In this document: positions 15,318-23,377 of the stretch, piece by piece
Position numbering within the stretch: position 1 is the stretch's first letter
Layout of the letters: the number at the start of each line of letters is the position of its first letter
Assembly (NCBI GenBank): GCA_023418475.1
Contig: JAEZZO010000064.1
Coordinates: forward strand, 29,898-93,897
Source: Bacillota bacterium
GTDB taxonomy: Bacteria > Bacillota > Clostridia > Lachnospirales > Lachnospiraceae
Length of the DNA: 64,000 nt
Reading direction: 5' to 3'
The notes under the pieces: model-generated
Databases searched by the model: none
What the model saw: the letters and a program-made list of their open reading frames with translations, nothing else
What the model was told of the DNA's origin: nothing
Made by a program: the position numbers and the translations under genes

Positions 15318-17435
15318 TTGGCAGGAAGAGAATATCCGTTAGAGAGGACTAGAAATATCGGTATTATGGCGCACATTGATGCCGGTAAGACAACACTTAC
15401 CGAACGTGTCCTGTATTATACCGGTGTTAACTACAAGATTGGTGATACTCATGAAGGAACTGCTACTATGGACTGGATGGAGCAGGAACAGGAAAGAGGT
15501 ATTACAATCACATCTGCAGCAACTACATGTCATTGGACCCAGGAATTTGAACACAACAAAATCCCTGGTGCACTGGAACATCGTATTAATATTATAGATA
15601 CACCAGGACACGTAGACTTTACAGTAGAAGTTGAGCGTTCCCTGCGTGTACTTGATAGTGCAGTAGGTGTATTTTGTGCAAAGGGCGGTGTTGAACCGCA
15701 GTCTGAGACAGTATGGCGTCAGGCAGATAAATATAATGTACCAAGAATGGCATTCATTAACAAAATGGACATTTCCGGTGCAGATTTCTTTAATGTTGTA
15801 CGTATGATTAAGAGCAGATTAGGCAAGAACCCTGTTCCGCTGCAGTTACCAATCGGTAAGGAAGATACCTTTAAGGGTATTATCGATTTATTTGAGATGA
15901 AGGCTTACTATTATATTGATGATAAGGGTGAGCAGATTGAAATCAAAGAGATCCCGGATGATATGAAGGATCAGGCAGAGGAATATCGTCAGGCAATGAT
16001 CGAATCTATCTGCGAGACAGATGATGAATTGATCGAAAAATTCTTAGAGGGTGAAGAGCCTTCCGAAGTAGAATTAAAGGCTGCATTAAGAAAAGCAACC
16101 ATAAAGACAGAGATTATCCCTGTACTCTGTGGTTCTGCTTATAGAAATAAAGGTGTACAGAAATTATTGGATGCTGTCATTGAATTCTTACCTGCTCCTA
16201 CGGATATTCCGGATATTAAGGGTACCGATGAGGATGGTAATGAAGTTCATAGAAGATCCTCCGATGAAGAGCCTTTTGCGGCTTTGGCATTTAAGATTAT
16301 GGCAGATCCATTTGTTGGTAAGCTGGCATTCTTTAGAGTTTATTCCGGTACCTTAAATTCCGGATCTTACGTATTAAACTCCACAAAGAATAAAAAAGAG
16401 CGCGTTGGCCGTATCTTACAGATGCATGCAAATAAGAGGGAAGACTTAGAGAGAGTTTATTCCGGAGATATTGCAGCGGCAGTAGGCTTAAAGATTACCA
16501 CAACAGGAGATACAATCTGTGATGAAAAATCACCTGTAATTCTGGAATCAATGGAATTCCCGGAACCGGTTATCAATGTTGCGATTGAACCCAAGACAAA
16601 AGCCGGACAGGATAAGATGGGCGAAGCATTAGCTAAGCTTGCAGAAGAAGATCCTACTTTCAGAACTTATACAAATGAAGAAACAGGTCAGACTATTATC
16701 GCAGGTATGGGAGAACTCCACCTTGAGATTATCGTAGACAGACTTCTTCGTGAGTTTAAGGTTGAGGCAAACGTTGGTGCACCTCAGGTTGCATACAAGG
16801 AAGGCTTTACGAAATCAGTTGAGGTTGACAGCAAGTACGCGAAACAGTCCGGTGGACGTGGACAGTACGGTCATTGTAAGGTTCGTTTTGAGCCTATGGA
16901 TGCAAATGCTGAGAAGACCTATGAATTCGTAAACGCTATCGTAGGTGGTGCTATTCCGAAGGAATATATCCCTGCAGTAGACGCAGGTATTCAAGAGGCT
17001 TCCAAAGCCGGTATACTTGGCGGATATCCTGTTCTTGGTATAAAGGCTACCTGTTATGATGGTTCTTATCATGAAGTCGATTCTAGTGAAATGGCATTCA
17101 AGATTGCCGGTTCCATGGCATTTAAGGATGCAATGCACAAGGGTGGCTCCGTACTTTTAGAGCCTATCATGAGAGTAGAAGTTACTGTTCCGGAAGATTA
17201 TATGGGTGATGTTATCGGTGATATCAGCTCCCGCCGTGGACGTATTGAAGGTTCTGAAGATGTGAATGGAACGAAGTTAATCAGAGGTTTTGTTCCGCTT
17301 TCAGAAATGTTTGGTTATTCCACAACACTTCGTTCTAAGACACAGGGCCGTGGTGCATATTCCATGTTCTTCGCATCTTATGAGCAGGTTCCGAAGAGTG
17401 TTCAGGAAAAAGTTTTATCAAATAAAACAAAATAA
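15318..17435 (+). CDS. fusA: Elongation factor G
   Basis: A 705-residue translocation GTPase that moves tRNAs and mRNA after peptide transfer. The start is TTG at 15318, preceded by AAGGAGGA, and gives the usual N terminus MAGREYPLERTRNIGIMAHIDAGKTT. G1 AHIDAGKT, G3 DTPGHVDF and G4 NKMD are intact. All five domains are present by length, including the domain IV tip region (SGGRGQYGH). It lies between rpsG and tuf in the str cluster. Confidence 0.98.
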   Translation: MAGREYPLERTRNIGIMAHIDAGKTTLTERVLYYTGVNYKIGDTHEGTATMDWMEQEQERGITITSAATTCHWTQEFEHNKIPGALEHRINIIDTPGHVDFTVEVERSLRVLDSAVGVFCAKGGVEPQSETVWRQADKYNVPRMAFINKMDISGADFFNVVRMIKSRLGKNPVPLQLPIGKEDTFKGIIDLFEMKAYYYIDDKGEQIEIKEIPDDMKDQAEEYRQAMIESICETDDELIEKFLEGEEPSEVELKAALRKATIKTEIIPVLCGSAYRNKGVQKLLDAVIEFLPAPTDIPDIKGTDEDGNEVHRRSSDEEPFAALAFKIMADPFVGKLAFFRVYSGTLNSGSYVLNSTKNKKERVGRILQMHANKREDLERVYSGDIAAAVGLKITTTGDTICDEKSPVILESMEFPEPVINVAIEPKTKAGQDKMGEALAKLAEEDPTFRTYTNEETGQTIIAGMGELHLEIIVDRLLREFKVEANVGAPQVAYKEGFTKSVEVDSKYAKQSGGRGQYGHCKVRFEPMDANAEKTYEFVNAIVGGAIPKEYIPAVDAGIQEASKAGILGGYPVLGIKATCYDGSYHEVDSSEMAFKIAGSMAFKDAMHKGGSVLLEPIMRVEVTVPEDYMGDVIGDISSRRGRIEGSEDVNGTKLIRGFVPLSEMFGYSTTLRSKTQGRGAYSMFFASYEQVPKSVQEKVLSNKTK

Positions 17436-17634
17436 TTGTAATGCCGCCTGTATTTGGCTCAGTTATTTATAAAAAAATTGTTATATCACTTGATTATGCT
17501 TGAAAATATTTCACACTTGAAATATAATTAGGCATATGAGGCAAAAAATAAAACAAGCCCTAGCTTTCTAATAGAACAGGGGTATAAAATCATTTGCTTA
17601 TAAGCATTTATTATTTAAAGGAGGACGTTGTAAA

Positions 17635-18828
17635 ATGGCAAAGGCTAAATTTACAAGAAACAAACCACATTGTAATATCGGTACGATCGGTCACGTTGAC
17701 CATGGTAAAACAACACTTACAGCAGCTATTACAAAAACTCTTCATGAAAGACTTGGTACTGGTGAAGTTATAGCATTCGACCAGATCGATAAGGCTCCAG
17801 AAGAGAAGGCAAGAGGTATCACAATATCAACAGCTCACGTTGAGTACGAGTCAAAGAATAGACATTACGCTCACGTAGACTGCCCAGGACATGCTGACTA
17901 TGTAAAGAACATGATCACAGGTGCTGCTCAGATGGATGGTGCTATCCTTGTTGTTGCTGCTACAGATGGTGTTATGGCTCAGACAAGAGAGCACATCTTA
18001 CTTTCCCGTCAGGTTGGTGTTCCTTATATCGTAGTATTCATGAACAAATGTGATATGGTTGATGATCCGGAACTTCTTGAATTAGTAGAGATGGAAATCA
18101 GAGACTTATTAAATGAATATGAGTTCCCTGGCGATGATACACCTATCATCCAAGGTTCAGCTCTGAAAGCTCTTGAAGATCCTACAAGTCCTTGGGGCGA
18201 CAAGATCATCGAATTATTCGATGCTGTTGATAGCTGGATTCCGGATCCTCAGAGAGATACCGATAAGCCTTTCTTAATGCCTATCGAGGACGTATTCTCC
18301 ATCACTGGCCGTGGTACAGTTGCTACTGGCCGTGTAGAGCGTGGTGTTCTTCATGTATCTGAGGAAGTTGAAATTGTTGGTGTTAAGGAAGAGACACGTA
18401 AAGTTGTTGTAACTGGTATCGAGATGTTCAGAAAGCTTCTTGATGAGGCTCAGGCTGGTGATAACATCGGTGCACTTCTTCGTGGTGTTCAGAGAAATGA
18501 AGTCGAAAGAGGACAGGTTCTTTGTAAACCAGGTTCCATCAAATGCCATAAGAAATTCACAGCTCAGGTTTACGTATTAACAAAAGAAGAAGGTGGACGT
18601 CATACTCCTTTCTTCAATAACTACAGACCTCAGTTCTATTTCAGAACAACAGACGTAACTGGTGTATGTAATCTTCCTGAAGGCACAGAAATGTGTATGC
18701 CTGGCGATAATATCGAGATGTCAATCGAATTGATCCATCCGATCGCTATGGAGCAAGGTTTAGGTTTCGCTATCCGTGAGGGTGGTAGAACTGTAGGTTC
18801 CGGTAAGGTTGCTACAATCATTGCTTAA
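17635..18828 (+). CDS. tuf: Elongation factor Tu
   Basis: A 397-residue GTPase that carries aminoacyl-tRNA to the ribosome. GHVDHGKT (P-loop), RGITI, DCPGH and NKCD are all present. An AAGGAGG ribosome-binding site precedes ATG 17635. It is the last gene of the cluster and is followed by a strong terminator. The 200-base gap after fusA has a GC-poor hairpin (TGCTTATAAGCA) but no good terminator, so readthrough from fusA is likely. Confidence 0.98.
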   Translation: MAKAKFTRNKPHCNIGTIGHVDHGKTTLTAAITKTLHERLGTGEVIAFDQIDKAPEEKARGITISTAHVEYESKNRHYAHVDCPGHADYVKNMITGAAQMDGAILVVAATDGVMAQTREHILLSRQVGVPYIVVFMNKCDMVDDPELLELVEMEIRDLLNEYEFPGDDTPIIQGSALKALEDPTSPWGDKIIELFDAVDSWIPDPQRDTDKPFLMPIEDVFSITGRGTVATGRVERGVLHVSEEVEIVGVKEETRKVVVTGIEMFRKLLDEAQAGDNIGALLRGVQRNEVERGQVLCKPGSIKCHKKFTAQVYVLTKEEGGRHTPFFNNYRPQFYFRTTDVTGVCNLPEGTEMCMPGDNIEMSIELIHPIAMEQGLGFAIREGGRTVGSGKVATIIA

Positions 18829-18842
18829 TTGAATTATTTATA

Positions 18843-18878
18843 AAAGCCTAAGCTCTTTTGCAGAGCTTAGGCTTTTTT
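18843..18878 (+). terminator. Intrinsic terminator of the str cluster
   Basis: AAAGCCTAAGCTCT pairs with AGAGCTTAGGCTTT and is followed by TTTTT. Confidence 0.95.
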
Positions 18879-18901
18879 GTGTATTCCTCCTGGAAACAAA
18901 T

Positions 18902-19411
18902 TTAGATTTTATTAAGCATGACATCATGAGGAATTTTAAAACTATAAAGAATAGCTAAGAGAAATCTCAAGGTAAGAGCAGTTGTCAGTATCAATAGAGG
19001 CAATTTGCATAGTAGGTCACTTAGATACATATCTTTCATATTACTGATCTGCCAGAGACAGATTAGTAGTACAGTAATAAGATAAGCTATCTGGTTTGAT
19101 AGATAGCTGACTCTGGAATAGCGGTATTTCTTCCTTAGACTATTTAACAGCACAGGTGGTTCCTGAATGAGATTAATTATGAAGTGATTTTGTTTCTTTA
19201 AGGTATAATCCTGAAGAACATATGATATAATAGACGGCAGGATCAATAATATTAGCAGAATATAAAGAGGAGAGTTGGATATTCTGTGTATTCCCAGGTA
19301 TAATGTACTTATGGTTAATAGGATACAGATATAAACTTTGCTTAAAATTAATGCTCGATATCCGGAAATACTTTTGATTTCTTTTTTCATGGCAAGTGCT
19401 TTTTCATTCAT
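18902..19411 (-). CDS. Four-helix membrane protein of unknown function
   Basis: A 169-residue protein I do not recognise. After a charged N terminus (MNEKALAMKKEIKS) it has two hydrophobic segments close together (about residues 25-65). A basic middle segment is followed by two more hydrophobic segments (about 105-125 and 135-160), suggesting two membrane hairpins. The start at 19411 is chosen because GGGGAT lies seven bases upstream; the longer frame from 19429 lacks a ribosome-binding site. It is convergent with tuf and alone on its strand. Confidence 0.6.
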   Translation of the reverse strand: MNEKALAMKKEIKSISGYRALILSKVYICILLTISTLYLGIHRISNSPLYILLILLILPSIISYVLQDYTLKKQNHFIINLIQEPPVLLNSLRKKYRYSRVSYLSNQIAYLITVLLICLWQISNMKDMYLSDLLCKLPLLILTTALTLRFLLAILYSFKIPHDVMLNKI

Positions 19412-19429
19412 GATAAATCCCCATTTCAT

Positions 19430-19866
19430 TTAATAAAGTAATAACACTAAAAAGGCTATTACAAAAATATTATAGTATAAATTATGAAAAGCCTCAATTA
19501 ATAATAAATATTATTATAGTCTTCTTATCAGATGCATCTTAACGGAATTTAAGCTGTCTGTAAAGAGTAACATTTAGCTTTCTGATTTGGAAAGAACGTT
19601 TATAATCATTTTTTGATTCAAAATGGGATGCGTTTTAGAATAATGAAATGCGGTTAATATATACTATGATATGTTTTTAAAATTTCCTTTGAAAAATATA
19701 GACAAACCGTATATAATATAATCGTATATGTTTAAGTTGCGGAAGAATGGAAGAAAATAGAAAGGATATATTGAAGATAATATTGAGATAGATGATCAGA
19801 AGCTTCACAATAATTATTGTTATGATATAGAAAGATGCATTCGCATGAGATGGAAAGGAGAGAACT
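19430..19866. other. Divergent intergenic region upstream of mbl
   Basis: 437 AT-rich bases between a minus-strand membrane protein gene and mbl. It holds the mbl promoter at 19689-19717. I see no gene or RNA in the rest. Confidence 0.55.
19689..19717 (+). promoter_or_regulatory. Sigma-A promoter of the mbl-flagellar operon
   Basis: TTGAAA (19689-19694) and TATAAT (19712-19717) are 17 bases apart, about 150 bases upstream of mbl. Confidence 0.7.
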
Positions 19867-20856
19867 ATGTTAGGTAGTGATATTGGAATTGATTTGGGTA
19901 CTGCAAGTGTATTAGTTTATATAAAAGGAAAGGGAGTTGTACTAAAAGAGCCATCGGTAGTGGCATTTGACAGAGACTCCAGTAAAATTAAGGCAATCGG
20001 CGAAGAGGCCAGATTGATGTTAGGCAGAACACCCGGTAATATCGTAGCGGTACGTCCGTTAAGACAGGGTGTTATTTCTGATTATACAGTTACAGAGAAA
20101 ATGTTAAAGTATTTTATTGCAAAAGCCGTGGGCAAGCAGAGGTTTCGTAAACCAAGAATAAGTGTTTGTGTTCCCAGCGGTGTAACAGAGGTTGAGAAGA
20201 AAGCGGTTGAGGATGCAACCTATGCAGCTGGTGCAAGAGAAGTTGCTATCATTGAGGAGCCGATCGCAGCAGCAATTGGTGCGGGAATTGATATTTCAAG
20301 ACCCTGTGGTAATATGATTGTTGATATCGGAGGGGGTACCTCTGACATAGCAGTTATTTCCCTGGGAGGTACCGTTGTAAGTACTTCTGTGAAAATTGCT
20401 GGAGATGATTTTGATGATGCAATTGTAAGATATATGAGAAAGAAGCATAACCTTTTGATTGGTGAAAGAACAGCAGAAGATATAAAGATAAAAATTGGTT
20501 CTGCATATCGCAGGCCGGAATCTGTATCCATGGAAGTAAGAGGACGTAATCTAGTTACCGGACTTCCCAAAACTATTGCGGTTACCTCGGAAGAGACAGA
20601 GGAGGCATTAAAGGAAACTACTTCTCAGATAGTAGAAGCTGTTCACAGTGTCCTTGAGAAGACGCCTCCGGAATTGGCGGCAGATATAGCAGACAGAGGA
20701 ATAGTACTTACTGGTGGCGGATGTCTTTTATATGGTCTGGAAGAATTAATCGAAGAGAAAACAGGAATTACTACAATGACAGCAGAAGATCCTATGACAG
20801 CAGTAGCCATAGGAACCGGTAAATTTGTTGAATTCTTATCTGGTAAAAGAGATTAG
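19867..20856 (+). CDS. mbl: MreB-family cell-shape actin homologue (Mbl)
   Basis: A 329-residue bacterial actin of the MreB family that organises lateral wall synthesis under the membrane. The phosphate-1 motif GIDLGTASVLVY, the phosphate-2 motif IVDIGGGTSDIAV and the adenosine motif TGGGCLLYG are intact. The assignment to Mbl, rather than MreB or MreBH, rests on context: it is followed by two flagellar rod genes, the mbl-flhO-flhP order of Bacillus. GAAAGGAGAG precedes the ATG. Confidence 0.9.
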   Translation: MLGSDIGIDLGTASVLVYIKGKGVVLKEPSVVAFDRDSSKIKAIGEEARLMLGRTPGNIVAVRPLRQGVISDYTVTEKMLKYFIAKAVGKQRFRKPRISVCVPSGVTEVEKKAVEDATYAAGAREVAIIEEPIAAAIGAGIDISRPCGNMIVDIGGGTSDIAVISLGGTVVSTSVKIAGDDFDDAIVRYMRKKHNLLIGERTAEDIKIKIGSAYRRPESVSMEVRGRNLVTGLPKTIAVTSEETEEALKETTSQIVEAVHSVLEKTPPELAADIADRGIVLTGGGCLLYGLEELIEEKTGITTMTAEDPMTAVAIGTGKFVEFLSGKRD

Positions 20857-21042
20857 CAATAATGGGTATACCCATGTATAATTATCGTTAATAGCTATAC
20901 CATGTATTTGTAGCTTCACATAGGTGATGGTGAGATGCTTCAGAACACTGGTTGCTGATAATATGTTCTGGCTGTAAATAACAGTTTTATGTAATTATAT
21001 TTAAATGGTGCACGAGGAAGATTGCCGAAAAGAGGTTAAGGT

Positions 21043-21816
21043 ATGGTAAGAGGATTATATACAGCATATACAGGCATGGCAAATGAGCAAAAAAGACTGG
21101 ATCTTATCGCTAATAATCTTGCAAATGCTGCAACTGTCGGTTACAAAGAAGAGAATGTAACCAATCAGGCTTTTGATGATCTCTTAACGATAAAAATCAG
21201 GGATGCTTCAGAAGGTAATATTAACCGTTCTATAGGCACGATGAGTATGGGTGTCAAATTAGGTGAGAACTATACTGATTATAAGCAGGGATCCTTGCGA
21301 CAGACGAATAATACTTATGATTTGGCCTTAGAGGGAAAAGGCTTCTTTCAGCTTTCGCTTATGGACAAGGCAGGTAATGAAAGCATCAGATATACACGAA
21401 ATGGTTCTTTTACCATGTCAAATGACGGTCATATTGTAGATAAAGATGGAAATTATCTGATTGGAGAAAGCGGTGCGATAGTTGTCCCAAGCAATGCAAC
21501 GAATATAATTATAGATAAAAGAGGAGCTATTTACGCAAATGGAGAATATGTAGATTCGATAAAATTAACTGATTTTGAAGACTATAATTATTTATCCAAA
21601 TCAGGTGATACCATGTACCAGGCACTTGATGGAGCCGTAGAGAAAGCACCTGCAGCATCAATACAGCAGGGTTATACAGAGCAATCCAATGTGAATATTG
21701 TATCAGAAATGGTGAATATGATTACTATCACAAGAGCTTATGAAGCAAACCAAAAAGTAATAAAAACGGTGGATCAGTCATTGGATTTGGCAGTAAATTC
21801 TATTGGAAGAATATAA
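21043..21816 (+). CDS. flhO: Flagellar rod protein FlhO (FlgF/FlgG family)
   Basis: A 257-residue flagellar hook-basal-body protein. The N-terminal RGLYTAYTGMANEQKRLDLIANNLANAATVGYK helix and the C-terminal NVNIVSEMVNMITITRAYEANQK helix are the paired coiled-coil ends that define axial proteins. The central segment holds the FQLSL...YTRNGSFTMSNDGHIVDKDG core. It is probably part of the distal rod. It follows mbl by 186 bases and precedes the paralogue flhP. Confidence 0.93.
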   Translation: MVRGLYTAYTGMANEQKRLDLIANNLANAATVGYKEENVTNQAFDDLLTIKIRDASEGNINRSIGTMSMGVKLGENYTDYKQGSLRQTNNTYDLALEGKGFFQLSLMDKAGNESIRYTRNGSFTMSNDGHIVDKDGNYLIGESGAIVVPSNATNIIIDKRGAIYANGEYVDSIKLTDFEDYNYLSKSGDTMYQALDGAVEKAPAASIQQGYTEQSNVNIVSEMVNMITITRAYEANQKVIKTVDQSLDLAVNSIGRI

Positions 21817-21875
21817 AGTTTTGACTAGACAGGATACCCGAAGGAAACTTAGTTTTACAGTAGGAGGGATTGCAT

Positions 21876-22775
21876 ATGGTAAGAGCATTATGGACAGCAT
21901 CAACCGGTATGATCAGTCAGCAAACCAATGTTGATACAATTTCGAATAATTTAGCGAATATGAATACCACAGGTTATAAAAAGGAAAGCGCAGAATTTAA
22001 ATCTTTATTATACCAGACGATACAGGATCAATCCTATAATAAAAATGGAAAGCCGAAACCATCCGGAATTCAACTGGGTCTTGGTGTGCGTAATTCTTCA
22101 ATAACATCACAGTATACGCAGGGGGCGGTTGTTGAGACAAAAAATGATTTTGATCTTGCGATTGATGGAAACGGATTTTTTATGGTAAAGACACAAAATG
22201 GAGACATTGCCTATACTCGTAACGGTAATTTTCAGATGGTAATTGGTTCACAGGGTATTACGCTGGCTGACTCCGAAGGAAATCCGGTACTCGATACAAA
22301 TCTGGAACCAATTGTAGTGGACAGCAGCTATGACTCTTCAAATATTATAATTGATAAAAACGGAGAATTATATTATAAGGATATAGAAGAAGTAACAGAT
22401 GCAAATGCCGATGCAAATGCAGATCCCAGTGCAGATCCGAATGCCGATACGAGTAGTAAACCACTTACCAAGACGGTTACCAAACCACTTGGAATTCAAA
22501 TAGCAATTGCGCAGTATAATAATCCAAGCGGATTAGAGAAATTATCGGACAGTTTATTACGGGAAACTGCTGCTTCGGGCGGACCGATATTAGAAGCAAC
22601 TGATAATACGCTTACAAGAAGCGTTATTAAACAGGGATATTTGGAAGGTTCGAATGTACAGGCAGTGGATGAAATGGTAAACTTGATTGTAGCACAAAGA
22701 GCTTATGAAATGAACTCGAAAATTATTACAGCTGCAGATCAAATGCTGCAGCAGGCTAATAATTTAAGATCGTAA
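21876..22775 (+). CDS. flhP: Flagellar rod protein FlhP (FlgG-like)
   Basis: A 299-residue paralogue of the preceding rod protein with the same axial-protein ends (STGMISQQTNVDTISNNLANMNTTGYK and QAVDEMVNLIVAQRAYEMNSK). AGGAGGG at 21862-21868 selects ATG 21876 over a TTG at 21870. It is about 40 residues longer than FlhO. Much of the excess is an Asp/Ala/Asn-rich repeat near residues 171-190 (DANADANADPSADPNAD), probably a surface loop. Cotranscription with flhO is likely (gap 59 bases). Confidence 0.93.
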   Translation: MVRALWTASTGMISQQTNVDTISNNLANMNTTGYKKESAEFKSLLYQTIQDQSYNKNGKPKPSGIQLGLGVRNSSITSQYTQGAVVETKNDFDLAIDGNGFFMVKTQNGDIAYTRNGNFQMVIGSQGITLADSEGNPVLDTNLEPIVVDSSYDSSNIIIDKNGELYYKDIEEVTDANADANADPSADPNADTSSKPLTKTVTKPLGIQIAIAQYNNPSGLEKLSDSLLRETAASGGPILEATDNTLTRSVIKQGYLEGSNVQAVDEMVNLIVAQRAYEMNSKIITAADQMLQQANNLRS

Positions 22776-22891
22776 AATAGGAACCTATCAACAGAATATA
22801 ATTCAGATGAGATTGGATTAACACGAAAAGAGTAAGATTATTGTAATAAATATAAGCCGCTTCAATTTTTTGCGGCAGAATGGAGGTTTCT

Positions 22892-23227
22892 ATGGGCATT
22901 TCAATCGGTTCGGATTTACTATCTGCTACATCAGCCGGAATTTCAGCTGGTAATGTGAAAGCGAACAGTCTTGAAGCGACGTTAAAAGAAAGTTCTTCTT
23001 CGGATGAAAAGCTTATGGATGCGTGCAAAAACTTCGAAACATATTTATTGGAACAGGTTTTTAAGAATATGGAAAAGACCGTTCCAAAAAGTGAAGAAGA
23101 AGAGAATAACGATTATATGAACCAATTTGGAGATATGCTGTATGAACAGTATGCAGAGGAAGCTACCAAAAATCAAAATATAGGATTAGCGCAGATGCTT
23201 TATGATTCCATGAAGCGTAATTCTTAG
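22892..23227 (+). CDS. flgJ: Rod-binding protein, FlgJ N-terminal type
   Basis: A 111-residue protein containing only the rod-binding domain of FlgJ (KLMDACKNFETYLLEQVFKNM and FGDMLYEQYAEEATK). The muramidase domain of enterobacterial FlgJ is absent, as usual in Firmicutes. It would help assemble the rod across the wall. GGAGG at 22882-22886 supports ATG 22892 rather than ATG 22880, which overlaps the ribosome-binding site. It closes the mbl-flhO-flhP-flgJ unit, and a strong terminator follows. Confidence 0.88.
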   Translation: MGISIGSDLLSATSAGISAGNVKANSLEATLKESSSSDEKLMDACKNFETYLLEQVFKNMEKTVPKSEEEENNDYMNQFGDMLYEQYAEEATKNQNIGLAQMLYDSMKRNS

Positions 23228-23308
23228 ATGTAAACAGAGGTTCATACATATCATTAAAATTATTTATGCTTACATAGAGATAATTCAGTATCTGTTAGTA
23301 AGGTCTAT

Positions 23309-23366
23309 AATGTCATTTTAACGGAGTCCGCTATGTAGGGGATAAAGCTTAAATGACATTTTTTTA
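23309..23366 (+). terminator. Intrinsic terminator after the flagellar rod genes
   Basis: AATGTCATTT (23309-23318) pairs with AAATGACATT (23351-23360), followed by seven T. It overlaps the leader of recD2, so readthrough may feed that gene. Confidence 0.85.
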
Positions 23367-23377
23367 TGGAGGTTGTC

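Noticed and set aside
20862..20875. Perfect palindrome ATGGGTATACCCAT between mbl and flhO
   Set aside because: A short palindrome alone is not enough. It has no second copy and no adjacent promoter that I can support, so I do not list it as an operator.
20914..20928. 15-base match GCTTCACATAGGTGA also present at about 31902
   Set aside because: A single 15-base match is expected by chance between AT-rich gaps of this size.
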